Shown: positions 1 to 12,884 of the stretch, piece by piece
How the letters are laid out: every line of letters starts with the position of its first letter
Numbering within the stretch: position 1 is the stretch's first letter
Assembly (NCBI GenBank): GCA_013423385.1
Contig: BLZA01000023.1
Span: forward strand, 995,782-1,059,781
Direction of reading: 5' to 3'
Length of the DNA: 64,000 bases
Source: Naganishia liquefaciens
Lineage: Eukaryota > Basidiomycota > Tremellomycetes > Filobasidiales > Filobasidiaceae
Position numbers and translations under genes: made by a program
The notes under the pieces: model-generated
What the model was told of the DNA's origin: nothing
The model's input: only the letters and a program-made list of their open reading frames with translations
Databases searched by the model: none

Positions 1-1343
1 TTGTTCCTGTCGCTGCCATTCATGTCCAAACGGTCTGACCCGTCTCGAAGCTCGACGGACTCCTTGAGAAGCGGTGTCGATTCTCCGGAAAGCATCGCCT
101 CATTGACGATACATGTGCCACGCAAGAGTAAGAGATCACACGGGATACCAGAGTCAGGTTTTGTTCGAGCTGTTAGACGTCTGTCAGCATGGCAGATCTC
201 GCGCGAAATTCATGGTATGAACGTACTGATGCTGACAAGATCTCCAGGTACCAAGGCGTCGGTCTGCACCTCCTGCCATTTGCCGTCACGGTAGGCTTGA
301 ATGGGATACGGCTGGATTGACATGGTCCTGAACTCTGTCAAAGTTTTGACTCGCTGGGAGCAGAATATCAATACAGAGCAGTAACCAGCAACGCAAATCG
401 ACTCACCTGGAAGACGACCGTGCACTCAAATACGACCAACATGAAGCCTGTGAAAAGACTGTAGTACCAGTATTCATCCAAGCACCATAGAGCTACGCAG
501 AAGATCTGGAAGACGAAGAAGGGCGCGACCGCGTGTTCTGCGAACAGTTCCGTGAACTTGGGAATGGGAATATGACAGGCGTTGGGTCCGAATTCGGTAG
601 TCAAATGAGGAACGGACACATCGGGCGACAGCGGAACTTTGGATGATCGCTGTACCGTAAGTAGACCGGTCGAGTTCTGGAAGACGGAGAGAGGCGGGCA
701 AGCATCACAAGGATACGGCAAGGGTGTGAACTTCAATGATTTGGCTGCAAGTAACATACCGGGATGAGCTATCCGAAGGCTGGATATCTGGGTGCTTTGA
801 GACTTACGATCATAGGTGTAAGTATCCTGCTGATATACGAAAGAATATACGATATCCCGAGCGGTTGCGTTGACCTTCTCGTTCTGGTCTGAAATGATAC
901 CGTCCTGTCCAACAAGCTTTTTCTGCAGCTGGACAATCTCTCCCTTGCCCTTGTCTTTTTTGGGAATTACCCTGACTAGGGTTGCGGACTCGAGTGAATC
1001 GGCCTACAAAGTGGCAGCATGAGCACACGAACTCATATCAGTCATTGGGTGGGTACCATACCGAAGTGCATTCAAGCTTCGCGGCCGCTGCCTTGCTCCA
1101 CCGTGTTATCAGGAAGCTGAGAGCGTGAATTGCACCCAGTCCCACGCAATAGACAAACGTCCACTCTTCCGACTTGATGTACGTGTCATAGTCGTGATAG
1201 TAGGCGTAATAGAGTGCAGGATAGAAAATTGCCAGAAGAGTGTAGATCCGGAGGGAGAGGGGTCGAGGATTGTGTAATGATATGTGGGCGATTTCCGGAG
1301 AAACGATGCCCGGACGAGAACGAGACGGCGAATCCGTCGACAT
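1..1343 (-). CDS. SPF1: P5A-type ER ATPase (Spf1 family), 5' part, truncated by window edge
   Basis: The N-terminal part of an endoplasmic-reticulum P5A ATPase. This family removes mistargeted transmembrane helices from the ER membrane and affects ER ion and sterol balance. Reading the minus strand, the N-terminal P5A segment contains EEWTFVYCVG. It is followed by a pore-lining region with HAVAPFFVFQIFCVALWCL and DEYWYYSLFTGFMLVVFE, then the actuator entry AYRDGKWQEVQTDALVPGD. The exon at the window edge reads IPCDLLLLRGTCIVNEAML and then SGESTPLLKESVEL, which holds the actuator-domain loop. The catalytic DKTGT region would lie beyond base 1. I chose the ATG at 1341-1343 because its context (AAAA before ATG) is strong. 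An in-frame ATG at 1428-1430 would add 29 residues, but it sits beside a donor-like GTATGT, so that stretch may be 5' leader. Several short introns interrupt the gene. Confidence 0.9.
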
Positions 1344-1862
1344 TTTTGGCGAGGAGAAGGGCAAGTCCAGGCCGAAAGATGAGGTGGATCTCAATGGGCC
1401 TTCTCGATGTGTGGCGATTGCCTTGCTCATGCAGTACACATACCTCCACGCTGGTCAGCCGCTGAGCTGTCGTTTCTCCAGAGCGGCAACCGACCTGCCA
1501 GCTGAGAGCGATCGCGACTGAGACAGAAATATTGGTCACGTAGTAGTCTCTTGGATTCGCGAAGCTAGCTAGCTGCCTTGCTTGTCTTCGTTCGCCTACA
1601 GTCCTTTCCATATCAGGCGTTCAGGCTCTCCCTCGGTCCCTTCGGACCCTTTCTTTTCAGCTACACGGTCTGCCGAATGCATCCACTCGTCCAATGTCAC
1701 TCGGGACTCAGCTAGCATAGTCGCCCGCCAGATCTCTTTTCGGTCACGCTTGAGTCGCGGGCCTGATGACTTGTAGGGCACTGCTGCAAACTCTACGGCT
1801 GTATCCGGCCGCATCAAATTGGTATATGCAATGTTACAGGCGCAGTCCTTATGCGATCACGT
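1344..1862. other. Intergenic: SPF1 leader/promoter and DRS2 3' end
   Basis: About 520 bp lie between the end of DRS2 and the start of SPF1, both on the minus strand. The stretch must hold the DRS2 terminator and the SPF1 promoter. Reading frames here are short and overlap, and none is protein-like. The GTATGT near 1440 (minus strand) could be a donor of a 5'-leader intron of SPF1. Confidence 0.5.
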
Positions 1863-4800
1863 TTAATAGCCGGACGGGCGTTGGATGCTTGTATCGTAAG
1901 CTCTGATCAGCTTCTCCTGATCCTGGGTCTTGCTCTCAGTCTGACTGAAAGCAAATCCGCGTTGTCGACGCATGCGTTGCGTCGCTCGAACTTTCTTGAT
2001 AGCCTTTTGAAATCTGTAAGGCAGGCGGACCGTCTATATTGACTGTTTACGTGAGCGATGATTCGACTCACTGCTCCTGTCTGGGACGGTAATCGGACAA
2101 GTTGAATTTCTGTATTTCTTGTACGATGTGATACGATTTTGGAAGGTACGTTCTTCGGTAGCTGAAAGTTCAAAGGGTCAGCCGCGGGCACTCGAGTTCT
2201 TAGACGGCGCTACTCACTACTTCCAAACGTAGTCTCTTAACAGGCAAGCGATGGGGAATACTAACAGACAAAGGTAGAAGATACCGTTTGTCCAAAGATG
2301 CGATGACAAGTTCTTGTATTCAAGAGAAAAGTTGAGCGCCGGCGCAATAATGGCGTAAAGCGGCAATGCCACCATTGTAACTACAAATGATCCAGGAATC
2401 GCTGTAAGGCAGAAGGAATTTAGTAAGGCAGTACCGTCTTGAGAATCCCGGGTGCGCCTACCAGCAAGAGTGTACTTTGTCCATACACTTTGATGAATAC
2501 CATTAGCATGCGGTAACCCTTGGCCAAACAGTCTCACTTACTCCGAAATCAGAGCGGCTTTCCCGAGAACGGTCAAGAGTACCATCATGTATAGAGTAGT
2601 ACCCCAGAACCAAAGTCCAGTATCAGTGCCGTCACTCTGCTTCAAGTCGCCCCAGAAGACGCAGAGGGAGAACGTGAATAGGAGCTGTGGGCGGAAGGAT
2701 CGTTGTTGAGTCATTCTGGAAACCGAAACAAGTGGCGCACGTACAGCACTGTGATAGAAAGCGTTGCCGATCCATTGCCAGAATGCCATGGGAGTAAAGA
2801 AACTGTTGGATTGTCCGAGTTGATACAGTTGTGGATACCGGTCGAGCATCCTTGCAGAGACGAATTGATCGAAGATGCCGATGACCAATGGTGGAAGGAT
2901 CGTGAAGACAACATTGTAGAATGACCAGGTCCATGATTCATAGACGACTTGACCAGAGTAGTCATTAAACAATGAGTACTGATATGGCGCAAGGCAGGTC
3001 AATCTGATTGCTATGGAACGAAGTTAGCTAGACGCTTACCCAAAACTGGGTCAAGTAAAGAGTGATGTTTTTGTAGAACGAATCTGGGTCGAGGGCATTA
3101 GACTTGAAGCGCGCAGACTTGCCCTGAGCGGACCGTTACATACAAAGGATAAGCTTTGATAGTCGTTGGTAGCTCCACGAGCCATGAACCAGTAACAGCT
3201 TCTTCAAAAACCGGAATTGAGATATCGCCACATCTGCCGACCTCGCGGCTTGTAAACCCTGATACGTGTGCCAGAAATTATCAGCCAGCTGAGCAGAAGG
3301 CTAATGAGGTTGCCACGTACCTCTACGCCTGAGATACCCACACCGATGTGCGCAGCTTGAATCATGCTCACATCGTTAGCGCCATCGCCGATGGCAAGAA
3401 GGATAGCTTTTTGGTTTTTCTTGACAAGCTTGACAACCAGTGCTTTTTGAAGGGGAGAAACACGACCTTTGATTAGGAGTGAGAAAGACGTCAGCTCACG
3501 AAATTGTTGCCAGCAAATGATCTTACAGCATACGACAGCCTAGAATTCGTGTCGACGTAGTTGTCAGTCAGGGGGCAGGTTTTTCAAGGCAGGATGATTA
3601 GCTTTTACTGACCTTGCACATCAGCGCTAATTCCAAGAAAACTTTAGACGTTTCTTTCTCTAGAGCAAAGCCAAGGCTCTTCCCGTCTTTGCGATACGAA
3701 ATTCAGATCAGCTCGTCTTCCTTCTAACACCTAACATGATACTGACCGATGATGAGGGCCAGTTCCTCGGTGTCGCCTGCGCTTCGCTGATTCTTTATGG
3801 CGAACAGCCTCTTGCTCAAGAACTCTTGGGTGTCTCGACTGGTCTCCTCGTTCACGATGATCTGGATAACGGTGGCGGAAGGTAAGCCAAGGTGCCATCA
3901 TGTGACCCTGGCACGAACCAAGTTCATAGACTCGGAAATCAGCCGGCAGGACATGCCAATGTTGATTGCTGTCTCCTGTCTATCACCGGTCAAAACCCAA
4001 ATCTACATCGAGAACAAGAGTAAGCGGAGAGTCGAAAATCTTTTTGTTTCGCAGAGCCTACTTTGATACCAGCCTGCTGCAATGTGTGAATGGTATCGGG
4101 CACGCCATCCTGAAGTTTATCTTCGATGGCGGTGGCTCCCAAAAGATTTAAATTCTGCTCGATTTCTTCGGCGATCTTTTCCAGAGCCTCTGCTCGTCCA
4201 TGTATCTGTGATGCTGCCTGTTCATACTTTGCTGACCATCTACGATATTCATCCTCAGGTATATTTCTGGATGCCAAGCAGAGCGTCCTTAATCCCTCTG
4301 TAGCGTAATCCTATGCAGAGTAGCATTTGGTTAGAATCAGCCAATTCAAAGAGGAGAAAACTGACCTCCAAGTGAACCAAAGTAGCATCAGAGAGCTCTG
4401 ACGTTCTCGCCAAACGCTCGTATATCACCGTGTCGGCTCCCTTCGTGTAGATCTTGATGCGACCGTCCGCCCCACGTACAATTGTCGACATTCTTTTTCT
4501 GCTGGAGTTGAACTCGCAGACATTAAGAATTTCGTATTCCAGAGTTTTACCATGGACATCAATGAAAACCGATTTGGGTTTTCGAGTCTGAGTTTGGAGA
4601 CGTCAGACCGGCTCGGTCTCCCATTCATACAGAAGTAGAAAGATACGCACATGGAATCGGTAACCTAGAGCCTCCGCCCCAGAAACCAGCGCCGCTTCGT
4701 CAGGACTAGAAGCTTGATATACCATCTTTTCATCCTTGATTTCCGGAATAACTGTGTGGCAAACGGCCAGTAATGTGAGGAACTCCCTGATGGTCTCCGC

Positions 4801-7174
4801 CTCTGGATTCTGCATCTCGGCTCTCCGTTGTAGTTCCTGAAAGGTTTGTTGGCCTTGCTCCCGCTTGGTCTCGTCCACTTGAGCCGCATACATGGTTCCA
4901 GCGATAGAGCACTCCTGGAACTCCATCTCATTGCAAGTGAGGGTGCCCGTCTTGTCCGAGAAAATAAATTCGATCTGCCCGAGCTCTTCTACCAAGGATG
5001 ACGTCCGACACACAGCGGGAGTGTCAGTTCTGGCGTAGTACATGTCAAGATCGCTGTTGATGAGTTGCGCCTGCCAAAACTTGACAACTTCCATGGTGAC
5101 GATGAGCGAGATCGGAATCAAGTTGTTGTACAGGATAATACATGTCAGAAGATCCTTTACGAATTGCGCCGCCTTGTTCGAAGTGGTATCCTCCACTCGC
5201 AAATACCATGACTGCTTCGAGTAGAACCAAGTACGAATACTGCTGCCGATAGTCGAGATCAAGGACAGAATCAAGAGGAGTCCGAATAGATAAATGATCT
5301 GCCGATTGACTTGATTTTCAACCGCTGTCCGCTTGATGGGGGCCGCTGTGGCGTTCTTCAGCAGTTTGGTTTCATGACCGGTCCCTACGACTACTCCGTA
5401 TACCCATTCCGTGTTTCTGATTTGCGCACCTCGCAAGAGCATTTGATCGGGACCAACGGGAACGACCTTCTCGCCACCATTCTCCGGCGAGCGGAAAGTC
5501 AGGGTGCCGTCGTATGTGTATAACGATGTGTTTGGCGCCTCTGATAACAGTGTACCGGACAGATTTGCAACCTGTGGAGGCGTCGTAAGAGGTGCAGTAT
5601 GCGGGGATGCCTGTTTGATTTTCAAGTTGGTCTCTCTATACGCCCATCGAGATCAGCTTGGAAAGCTTTGAATAGAGTTCCTGACTCACCCATCCAGATT
5701 GCTAGTCTCCACGTAGCACAAACCCTCCGGCTCACTACTCGATAATAGCACTACGTCAGCAGGGATAAATTCGTTGTTGTCCATCCGGATGATGTCGCCA
5801 ACTCTGACATTACGCCATGCTTTAGGCTCGAAAGTGGTACTCAGAAGTGAGAGGACTTTGGTTCTGTTGGAGTTCAGCTGACGATCTGACGCGTGTCGTT
5901 TCTATATTAAACGCGATGAGTGCACTGTTTCATCCTGTTTCGGAGAATCTCACCAGGTCTTCCTCCAGCTCCTTGATAGCAGCAGCTATAAGCACGAGTG
6001 CCAATGGTACAATCGTCGTCCACCTATTAGTCGGCGACACGTCCGGGATTTGCTGAATACAGGCTAGAGATAGACAAGAAGGCAATCATCAATAATGACT
6101 TTTGTTATTTGGGCTGCCGGGACTTGCCAGTGAACAAGAAGAATAAATTGGCATATTTGCTGAATTGCTCTGCAGAAACACATCAGTCATGGTGCGTCAA
6201 GTTCGTCTCGTAAAATAGACTCACCAAACAAGAATTTTGGGATAAAGGTGACAATATTGTACTTCCCCGTACTGACACCGTTCTTCTGCCATTTCCTTTT
6301 CCCCTGATTTTCCGTTCCCTTGACACCGCCTCGCCCGTGGCCATTGAGCACTGCGTCATTAAGGTAGATCGTTCGCGGATCACCTGGGGCATTCATCGAT
6401 CGTTTCGTGAATGGCAAGGCAGGAATGATGTCCGATAATGACCCGGTTCCGAGCCCGAGCGTGGGATCAAATGACTTGAATCGGTCCTTCAGAGACTTCT
6501 TGCCTCTTCCGCCGGCCCTGCTAAATCGACCTTGTGTGCCCAAAGCTCCTGTTTGTGAAGCTGGAGCGGTGAAATCCCAGTCCAACGCATCCACGTTCTC
6601 GAATTCATCGTCTTCATTGAAGCCTTTGCCATCCAAGGGTTTCTTCTTGCTCGAGTCGCCCGCATTCCCGTAGGATGTCGATCCAAAATCGTCTTCAGCG
6701 TCGTCGAATGCAGTACTGTAACCGCCCGAACCAGCCCCATATCCGTACCCGTATTCATCGCCTCTGCTCCGACTGCTCCCTTCCAAGATCGATCCGTCCT
6801 GGACCGAGAATCCCGCAGGAGGGGCAGCATTGGCTGCGAGAGGCAGTTTTCCCAGAGTCTCGGACGATTGACCCATCATTCCAGAAGCAGATGGATTGTG
6901 GTATGCCGGAAAGTTGTCGTCATCGCTGCATAGACCGCAAAATGACATCAGCATAGGTTGCCCTTGTGACGAGTATTCTCCCTCACTCATCAAAGAATGC
7001 GTCCATATCGTAGGCATTGCTCAGCGGCTTCTTGTAATTCGTTGTTGAATCAGCGAATGGATCGTTCATCCTAGAACTGGTAGTATTCGCTGCGAGCTGC
7101 TCCGCAGATGACAAGGGCGGAGATGCGAGAAAGTCATCGAACGGGTTGTCGGGTTTTGATGACGCCGGCGGCAT
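1863..7174 (-). CDS. DRS2: P4-ATPase phospholipid flippase (Drs2 family)
   Basis: A Golgi/endosomal aminophospholipid flippase that moves lipid from the lumenal to the cytosolic leaflet with a Cdc50-type partner and supports vesicle budding. The N-terminal 200 or so residues are polar and begin with NPFDDF-type motifs (two near the start), which resemble clathrin-adaptor (EH-domain) ligands. The P4 signature follows: RTIYLND and [16 protein letters not shown]. Next come the actuator segment ending in [15 protein letters not shown], the phosphorylation site [16 protein letters not shown] near 4945, the nucleotide-binding motif [11 protein letters not shown], the hinge motif [20 protein letters not shown] near 3370, and a hydrophobic C-terminal membrane block containing [16 protein letters not shown]. 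The basic C-terminal tail ends at TAA 1863-1865. The frame is carried through many short introns. The protein is about 1,350 residues, normal for the family. Drs2 is favoured over Dnf because of the sequence around the DKTGT and C-terminal regions; a phylogeny would decide. Confidence 0.92.
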
Positions 7175-7608
7175 CGCAGTGAAAGTAGACCGATAGATCC
7201 TTCCTCGATACTACGTTGAATGCGACGCTTGGCTATACCGATCTACTGTATTATCGCTGCACCATCGTGAAGGGTTACCGAGCCGCGTCGTGCCAGAGCG
7301 TTGGTGCAGCTGCGGTAACGTGAAACACGAGGAAGCCCGGATGCTAATAGTTGATTGATGTTTAGGTAATGTGGGATTTGGTGGGTTGACCAGCTGGTTC
7401 CTGATTTCTGTCAACCTTCAAATATACCTAGCCTCCAGTCCTTTGCATTCGCCACTTCTCTTTCGTCGATCACGCAACGATAATATCCTTGCCAAAGCTG
7501 TCGCTGCAGGTCCAAGAGCAATACCGCCAAGAACCTTGAATCGAATCATTTGCCTCAAGCCCATTTTACCGCAGTTCCTCACTTCACGCAAATCATACTT
7601 TTATTATC
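7175..7608. promoter_or_regulatory. Divergent promoter region between DRS2 and RTF2
   Basis: A 434 bp head-to-head spacer with no protein-like reading frame. It must hold the start-site elements of both genes. No specific factor site stood out. Confidence 0.55.
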
Positions 7609-8845
7609 ATGGGTAACGATGGAGGAAGGTATGTACCGCAATAGATCGATTGCACAGTACTAGGTCTGATATCGTACAAAACAGTATCCCGTATCGGGTC
7701 GATCTGGTGAAGAACAAGGCGAAAGAGGAAAAGCAAGACGAGAAAGCCCTTTCCAGAGCGCTCTGGCTGTTCTGCGCATTGAGCAAGGTGGGTAGTTATA
7801 TACGGAGGACCCCGCCGCGTTCTTCTAATACTTGATGGTCTCAATCAGCGGCCTCTCAAGATTCCGATAGTCGCTGACCCATTAGGGAAGCTGTACAACA
7901 AGGATGCCATCATAGAGTATCTCTTAGACAGGTCAACGTATGGAGACGGGGACCAAATTTGTGGATATGTCAAAGGCGTCAAGGTGTGTAGGAGCTACGG
8001 GAAGATGCACATGAGTCTTGTCTCGTATTGACACGATCTCCTATTTCCAGGACTTGGTCAACTTGAATCTGACACCCAACCCAGCTCTCTCGCCCTCGCC
8101 ACCGCAACAAACCGCCAATGGACGCCAGTCAGAAACGAACGTTCCGCAACGTTCACCATTCATCTGTCCTTTGACGATGAAGGAACCCACAGGAGCCCTT
8201 CCGTTTGGCTGCATCAAGACGTGTGGTTGCGTATTCTCCGAAGGCGGCATTCGAGCAGTCGTCCAATCGGAATCCAACTCCCGCCCGACAGAAAATGCGC
8301 ACAAACCGGACACAAGTCCACATACCGATGTCGCTATACCATGTCCGAATTGTAGTGAGCCTTTCCGCCCGGTCGGCGGATTCGGGAACGACGGCAACGG
8401 CAGCGAATGGTGGCTGCCGCTCAACCCCAAAAAAGAAGCTCAAGAAATCATGCTGGCAAATCTTTTGGCCAAGCGAGCGGAAAAAAAGGCAAATGCTAAG
8501 AAAAAGGATGGGAAAGACAAGAAGCGTAAATCAGAGGCAGTCGGTCTCGACGGTGGAGAATCTCCGGCTCCCGAGGACGAACGTCCGGTAGCGAAGAAGA
8601 ACAAAGCGGTCCCCCTTCAACACAGCGTTCATATGTCTTCGAAAGTACAGCAGGAACTGGCCGCTTTAGAGGCAAAGCGCAAAGCAGGCGGTGTCAGCGA
8701 GGCAGTCAAGAGCATATATGGCGATGGCAGGGGGCTGCGGGCGGAGAAGAATGATTTTTTCACGAGAACATTCAACAGGGTAAGCTTGTGCATGACTCAG
8801 GTGCTGACTTGTATGCTGATTCCTCTGTCATATTAGTATGCCTAA
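7609..8845 (+). CDS. RTF2: Rtf2-family protein (replication termination / splicing)
   Basis: The protein starts MGNDGG, the invariant opening of the Rtf2 family, and ATG 7609-7611 is the only start that gives it. The first exon is very short; GTATGT follows the MGNDGG codons. Later exons encode ALWLFCALSKRPLKIPIVAD and LGKLYNKDAIIEYLLD, then a modified RING-like region with FICPLTMKEPTGALPFGCIK and CGCVFSEGGIR followed by CPNCSEPF. The C-terminal third is rich in Lys, Ala and Glu. Coding ends with a tiny last exon (nine coding bases, TAA at 8843-8845). Rtf2 proteins act at stalled replication forks in fission yeast and are linked to splicing and proteasome shuttling elsewhere; which role applies here is not visible. 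The gene is divergent from DRS2. Confidence 0.9.
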
Positions 8846-9334
8846 GTGCATTCTTGACCAGACCAGTAGTTGTGCGTTTGTCGTAATTTAGTTGTACATC
8901 GTGGTAAATCGCTTCATCATCCGCTTCGCAATATCTCATCGCGCGGCCGGGCTGGTCAGCGCGCTTTAGCGCCATGTGCCCAGTGCAAAATGCCGCCCGC
9001 ATGGCTTCACGTTGTGAGCGGAGACGACATCTATGTGCGGCACACGTGATGACTGACAGCAGCTACTCCAGGAGACTGAGCATGGTTGGCGCGGTGGCGA
9101 GCGGACATTGAACCGATGTCCGCAGCAGGACGAAGTCGGCTTCGATCACCTGTAACCACTTTGGGTTCGCTTCGCTGTTCACCGCAATTACTGTTTCTTG
9201 AGAAGGCTCTATGACCGTTACCGAGCAGTTAGCTCATCCCTTGGCATAACCAGGCGCCGCATTGATCGAGCAGCCACATCTGAAGCGAACGGCAGCAGCA
9301 TCTTAATCGGATTGGGCGAACTCAGATAGACGAA
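8846..9334. other. Intergenic: RTF2 3' end and YHC1 promoter
   Basis: 489 bp with no protein-like frame on either strand. A CACGTG hexamer lies near 9042. Nothing else was recognised. Confidence 0.45.
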
Positions 9335-10041
9335 ATGGGCAAGTATTATTGCGATTACTGTGATGTCTTCTTGTGAGTAACGACAAGTACACACCAAGAG
9401 CAAGACACCTAACTGTACGTCGACAGGACGCATGACTCTCAGTCTGTGAGAAAGGCACATAATAGCGGTCGAAACCATATCCAGAATGTGATAGACTATT
9501 ATTCCAGTGCGTAGTGCGTCAATCGTCCCGCATCACGCGTAGCTGATCGAGGCATCATATTCCTCTAGGTCTGGGGCATAACGAAGCGCAGAACATTATC
9601 GATCAGATCACAAGACAGTACGAAGGCGGACATGGGGGAATGGGCAGTTCGGTCATGCGTAGTGCCGGACCTTTCATGCCACCGATGGGTAAGTCGTTCA
9701 AACTCAGCTTCAGTGGAGCCGTTGCTAAATCGATTTGTCTTCAATCAGGCGGGTTCCGTCCACCGATGATGCAGGGAAATATGGGAATGATGCCGCCGGG
9801 AAATTTTGCAAGACCACCTCAATTCGTGCCCCCTGGTCAAGGACCGCCTCAAGGCTTTGGTGGGCCGCCAGGCGGTTTCCAGGGTGCGCCTCCACCGACT
9901 ATGGGGATGCCGCCTAGCATGCCTCCTGGAATGCCTTCCAACATGCCCCCACAGGGCTTCACCGCGGCCCCTCCCGGTAGCGTTAACGGACGTCCGCCAG
10001 CCATCAACCCAGAGCGTATGAGGATGATGGGCAGAAACTAA
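9335..10041 (+). CDS. YHC1: U1 snRNP protein C (U1-C)
   Basis: The small zinc-finger protein of the U1 snRNP that stabilises pairing of U1 RNA with the 5' splice site. The first exon reads [13 protein letters not shown]; a GTGAGT donor splits the Leu codon and the next exon continues [19 protein letters not shown]. This gives the C2H2 finger (two Cys, two His) at the extreme N-terminus, as in all U1-C proteins. Two further introns follow; the one after MPPMG keeps the frame open if unspliced. The rest is a low-complexity tail rich in Met, Pro, Gly and Phe (repeats of [12 protein letters not shown] type), also typical. TAA is at 10039-10041. Start choice is fixed by homology to MGKYYCDYC. The gene converges on CCT8 with 250 bp between stops. 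Confidence 0.93.
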
Positions 10042-10292
10042 AACAGATACAGCCAGCGCGGTCGTGGGCAGAAATCCGAGGGAGGAGAGAAGTACATGTG
10101 TTATGGCAGCAATGCGGCGCAGAGACTGTTGTACAGTATGGGCAAAAAAATCAACAAAGTGGCATTTTAGCAAATTCCTTTCATAACAGTCTCAGGGAAA
10201 ATGACTGCTTTGCCCCTATGCGACTAAGAATTGTGCGGAACAGGCCATGATATAGCTACCGCCTCCATGTATCGATTTCATACAAAGCTAGC

Positions 10293-12433
10293 CTAATCCT
10301 CATCCCAGTTCTGGTTCTGTTTCTGTAGAGAGAAGGAATCAAATTGGACAACGCTCAAGGGGAATATTGCGCCCGGAACGTACTGGTGGTGCAAGTCCAG
10401 CCTGCTTGGATATAATGATACTGTCAACCCGAAGAACAGAAACAGCGGCACCGGTTCTGTAGAGTGGGATTGCAATCAGTATGAGTGTCCTGGCCCAACG
10501 ACTGCACTTACGCCAACTTCAAAGCCCAGTCTTTGGCAGCCCATGAGTCCAGTATCGAAGCCTTTGAGGTCGCAATTACGCCGTTGTTCTCGCCCTATAT
10601 GTCTGTTTAGCCCAATCTTGAACTCAACGTCTCGGCAGACTTACTTCGATGTTCACACCTGCATCGACCTGACCCTCCCCATGCGCCTTGTACAGCGCGC
10701 TGACGACATCCTCAGCGCTCAAGCCAGCATTCTCGGCCAGTGTCTTCGGAATGACTTCCATCGCTTCCGCCCACTTCCTGATGGCATGTTGCGCCAGTCC
10801 CGGTGTCTTCTCACCAAACTCTGCTACTCGCCTGGCCAACTCGATCTCACTCGCTCCAGCGCCCGGAACCAATCGACCATCCCGCAACAAGATACGGACT
10901 GTGTTGATGCCGTCGTCAAGAGATCGCTCAAGATCGTCCAAATGGTTCGTTGTAGCGCCTCGCAAAACAATGGTAGCCGTTCTCGTCCTTTCGCCAGCTT
11001 CCTGTCGGAAAACGGTCACACGGTCTCCTCCAATCTCGATCGTCTCCATAACATCGACGAAGCCTGCTTCCTCCGGGGTAGGTGCTCCGAGCCGGGCCAG
11101 AGGTGTGGCACCAACGACACGGCACAATCGACGAAGATCAAATTTGGACAAAATCTTGATCACGGCAATATTCATTCTGTTGAGGTAATGAAGAGCGAGG
11201 TCTCCGACTCCGGAAGCGGCGATGACAACCTTGACTCCGGAATCCGCAATCTCTTTGATGTACTGGCAGAGCATGGATAGATCGGTGAGCTGAGGCATCA
11301 GAGTATAGCTTTGATGTACTCACGCCCTCCAATTGCTTCTCTTCGCCTCTTGAGAAATCCAAGAGATCATTTGCATTCTTCAGCAGCACTGTGCCCTTGG
11401 TCTCCGTCTGTCCAATATCCATACCACACGAGAACACAGCGACCTTGGCCTTGGTCGCCTTCTTCACGATACCTGTGAAAGTCGAGTCAGCGCTCAGTCG
11501 CGAAATCCCTCTGTTCAGCATACCTTCAGCTTCCCTGCCAAACACCATTCCCCGCACAACCCTGCTGTGATCCAGACCACCGCCCAATACCTTGACGATA
11601 CGAACGCTGTCGACATTGAAGTCCTTCGGAGACGTTGGCATGACGGCCAAGGCAGCTTCTGCGACTAGCTCGGACAAGAATTTCTCTGAACCTGGTTGCT
11701 TGGCTGCCAGTGACGGCGCAATGGCGGTAGCGAGTTCCGCTTGACTTGGCAGGACACTGTTATCGAGGTTCTTCGCCACAATGCCTACCATAGAATGACT
11801 GTTAGTGAAGATAGGGCAGCCTTCTCTGCAATCCGCACCTTCCAATTCTTGACGACCCTTCTCCACAGCCATCTCGTATCCGATCACAACTTCACTCGGG
11901 TGCAAACCCATGACGAGCAAGTTCTCCGCTCGTTTCAGTAGTTCTCCGGCCAGAATGAGCACAAGGTTGGTCGCGTCTCCCATCTGTGAATACGAGTTCA
12001 GCTCAGAGACATTTAGCAGCGCCGAAATCGTTACCTCTTGTTCCTGCGCTTCACTCGCCATGACCAGCAACTTGGCCGCCGGATGAACCACTTCAATTTC
12101 TCGAATGATGGTGGCAGCATCTGAGGTGACAAAGAGCTTGCCCAAGTGGTTGATGATCAACTTATTCCGACCTGGAGCCCAGGAGTGAGCGAAAAGATGC
12201 GACAAAGTGAATCTGGGATACTCACCGTTCGGTCCGAACGATGTCCTGACTTTTTCGCTCAACTCGCTGACGGCCTCAATGTTCCTCAAGACGGCTTCTT
12301 CAAGACCAGACATGGTCTACCAGAAAAAGGTGTTTCAGCGAGTGTAAGACCCCATCATGCGGAACCTATGGCTTACCTTGTAGCCTTCCTTGAAGAGCTG
12401 CATCTGCCCACTTTTCGGTACCTTCAACGACAT
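10293..12433 (-). CDS. CCT8: Chaperonin CCT/TRiC theta subunit
   Basis: One of the eight subunits of the cytosolic group II chaperonin that folds actin, tubulin and other clients. The first exon reads MSLKVPKSGQMQLFKEGYK, and the second begins with SGLEEAVLRNIEAVSELSEK. Family motifs follow: NKLIINHLGKLFVTSDAATI, the nucleotide loop GDATNLVLILAGELL (the GDAT form is typical of theta), and KVLGGGLDHSRVVRGMVF. The C-terminal part contains VRILLRDGRLVPGAGASEIE, the GAG motif seen in all CCT subunits. The last exon, after a GTACGT donor, encodes KQNQNWDED and ends at TAG 10293-10295. Length near 560 residues is normal. The gene is divergent from thymidylate synthase. Confidence 0.95.
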
Positions 12434-12884
12434 CTTGATTCGTTATTGCTTAGGAGGCCGAGATTCAACTGGCGAGGTATATCCCAGCCACGGTAGTTGT
12501 TTCGAAGAGATATCGCTGAGCGAATGCTGACTGAGTGGGTGAGCCGATCGAGAAATGCTAGAAAGTCGCTGCAAGTCGCGTCGCCGACGGCGAGACAGGC
12601 GAGACAAGTGCAAGGCGCGTCGGCTCAGAGTTGGCGGCTTCGGACACTCAGACTTCGACTTCCGCTGGCCAAAGGGGAAACTTCTGCGAGATATGAAGAG
12701 CACATGAGGAAGAGACAGACGCGCCTGCACGCGATTCGCGGTTCGCGCATCAACGTGGGTGTTAAGCAGATCATCCTTGCGAGTGTCAACTTGATAGGAC
12801 TCAACCGTGTTCATACCGCAACGTACGAACGAATACAGCCCGTATCCTTTACTACTTCCTTGCTCAATATCAACGTAAGCTACC
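12434..12884. promoter_or_regulatory. Divergent promoter region CCT8 / TMP1 with ACGCG cores
   Basis: 451 bp between two start codons. Two ACGCG cores lie at 12719-12723 and 12729-12733, followed by TTCGCG repeats to about 12748. ACGCG is the core of the MBF/MCB cell-cycle element that controls thymidylate synthase in budding yeast. Functional relevance here is inferred from that parallel only. Confidence 0.4.
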
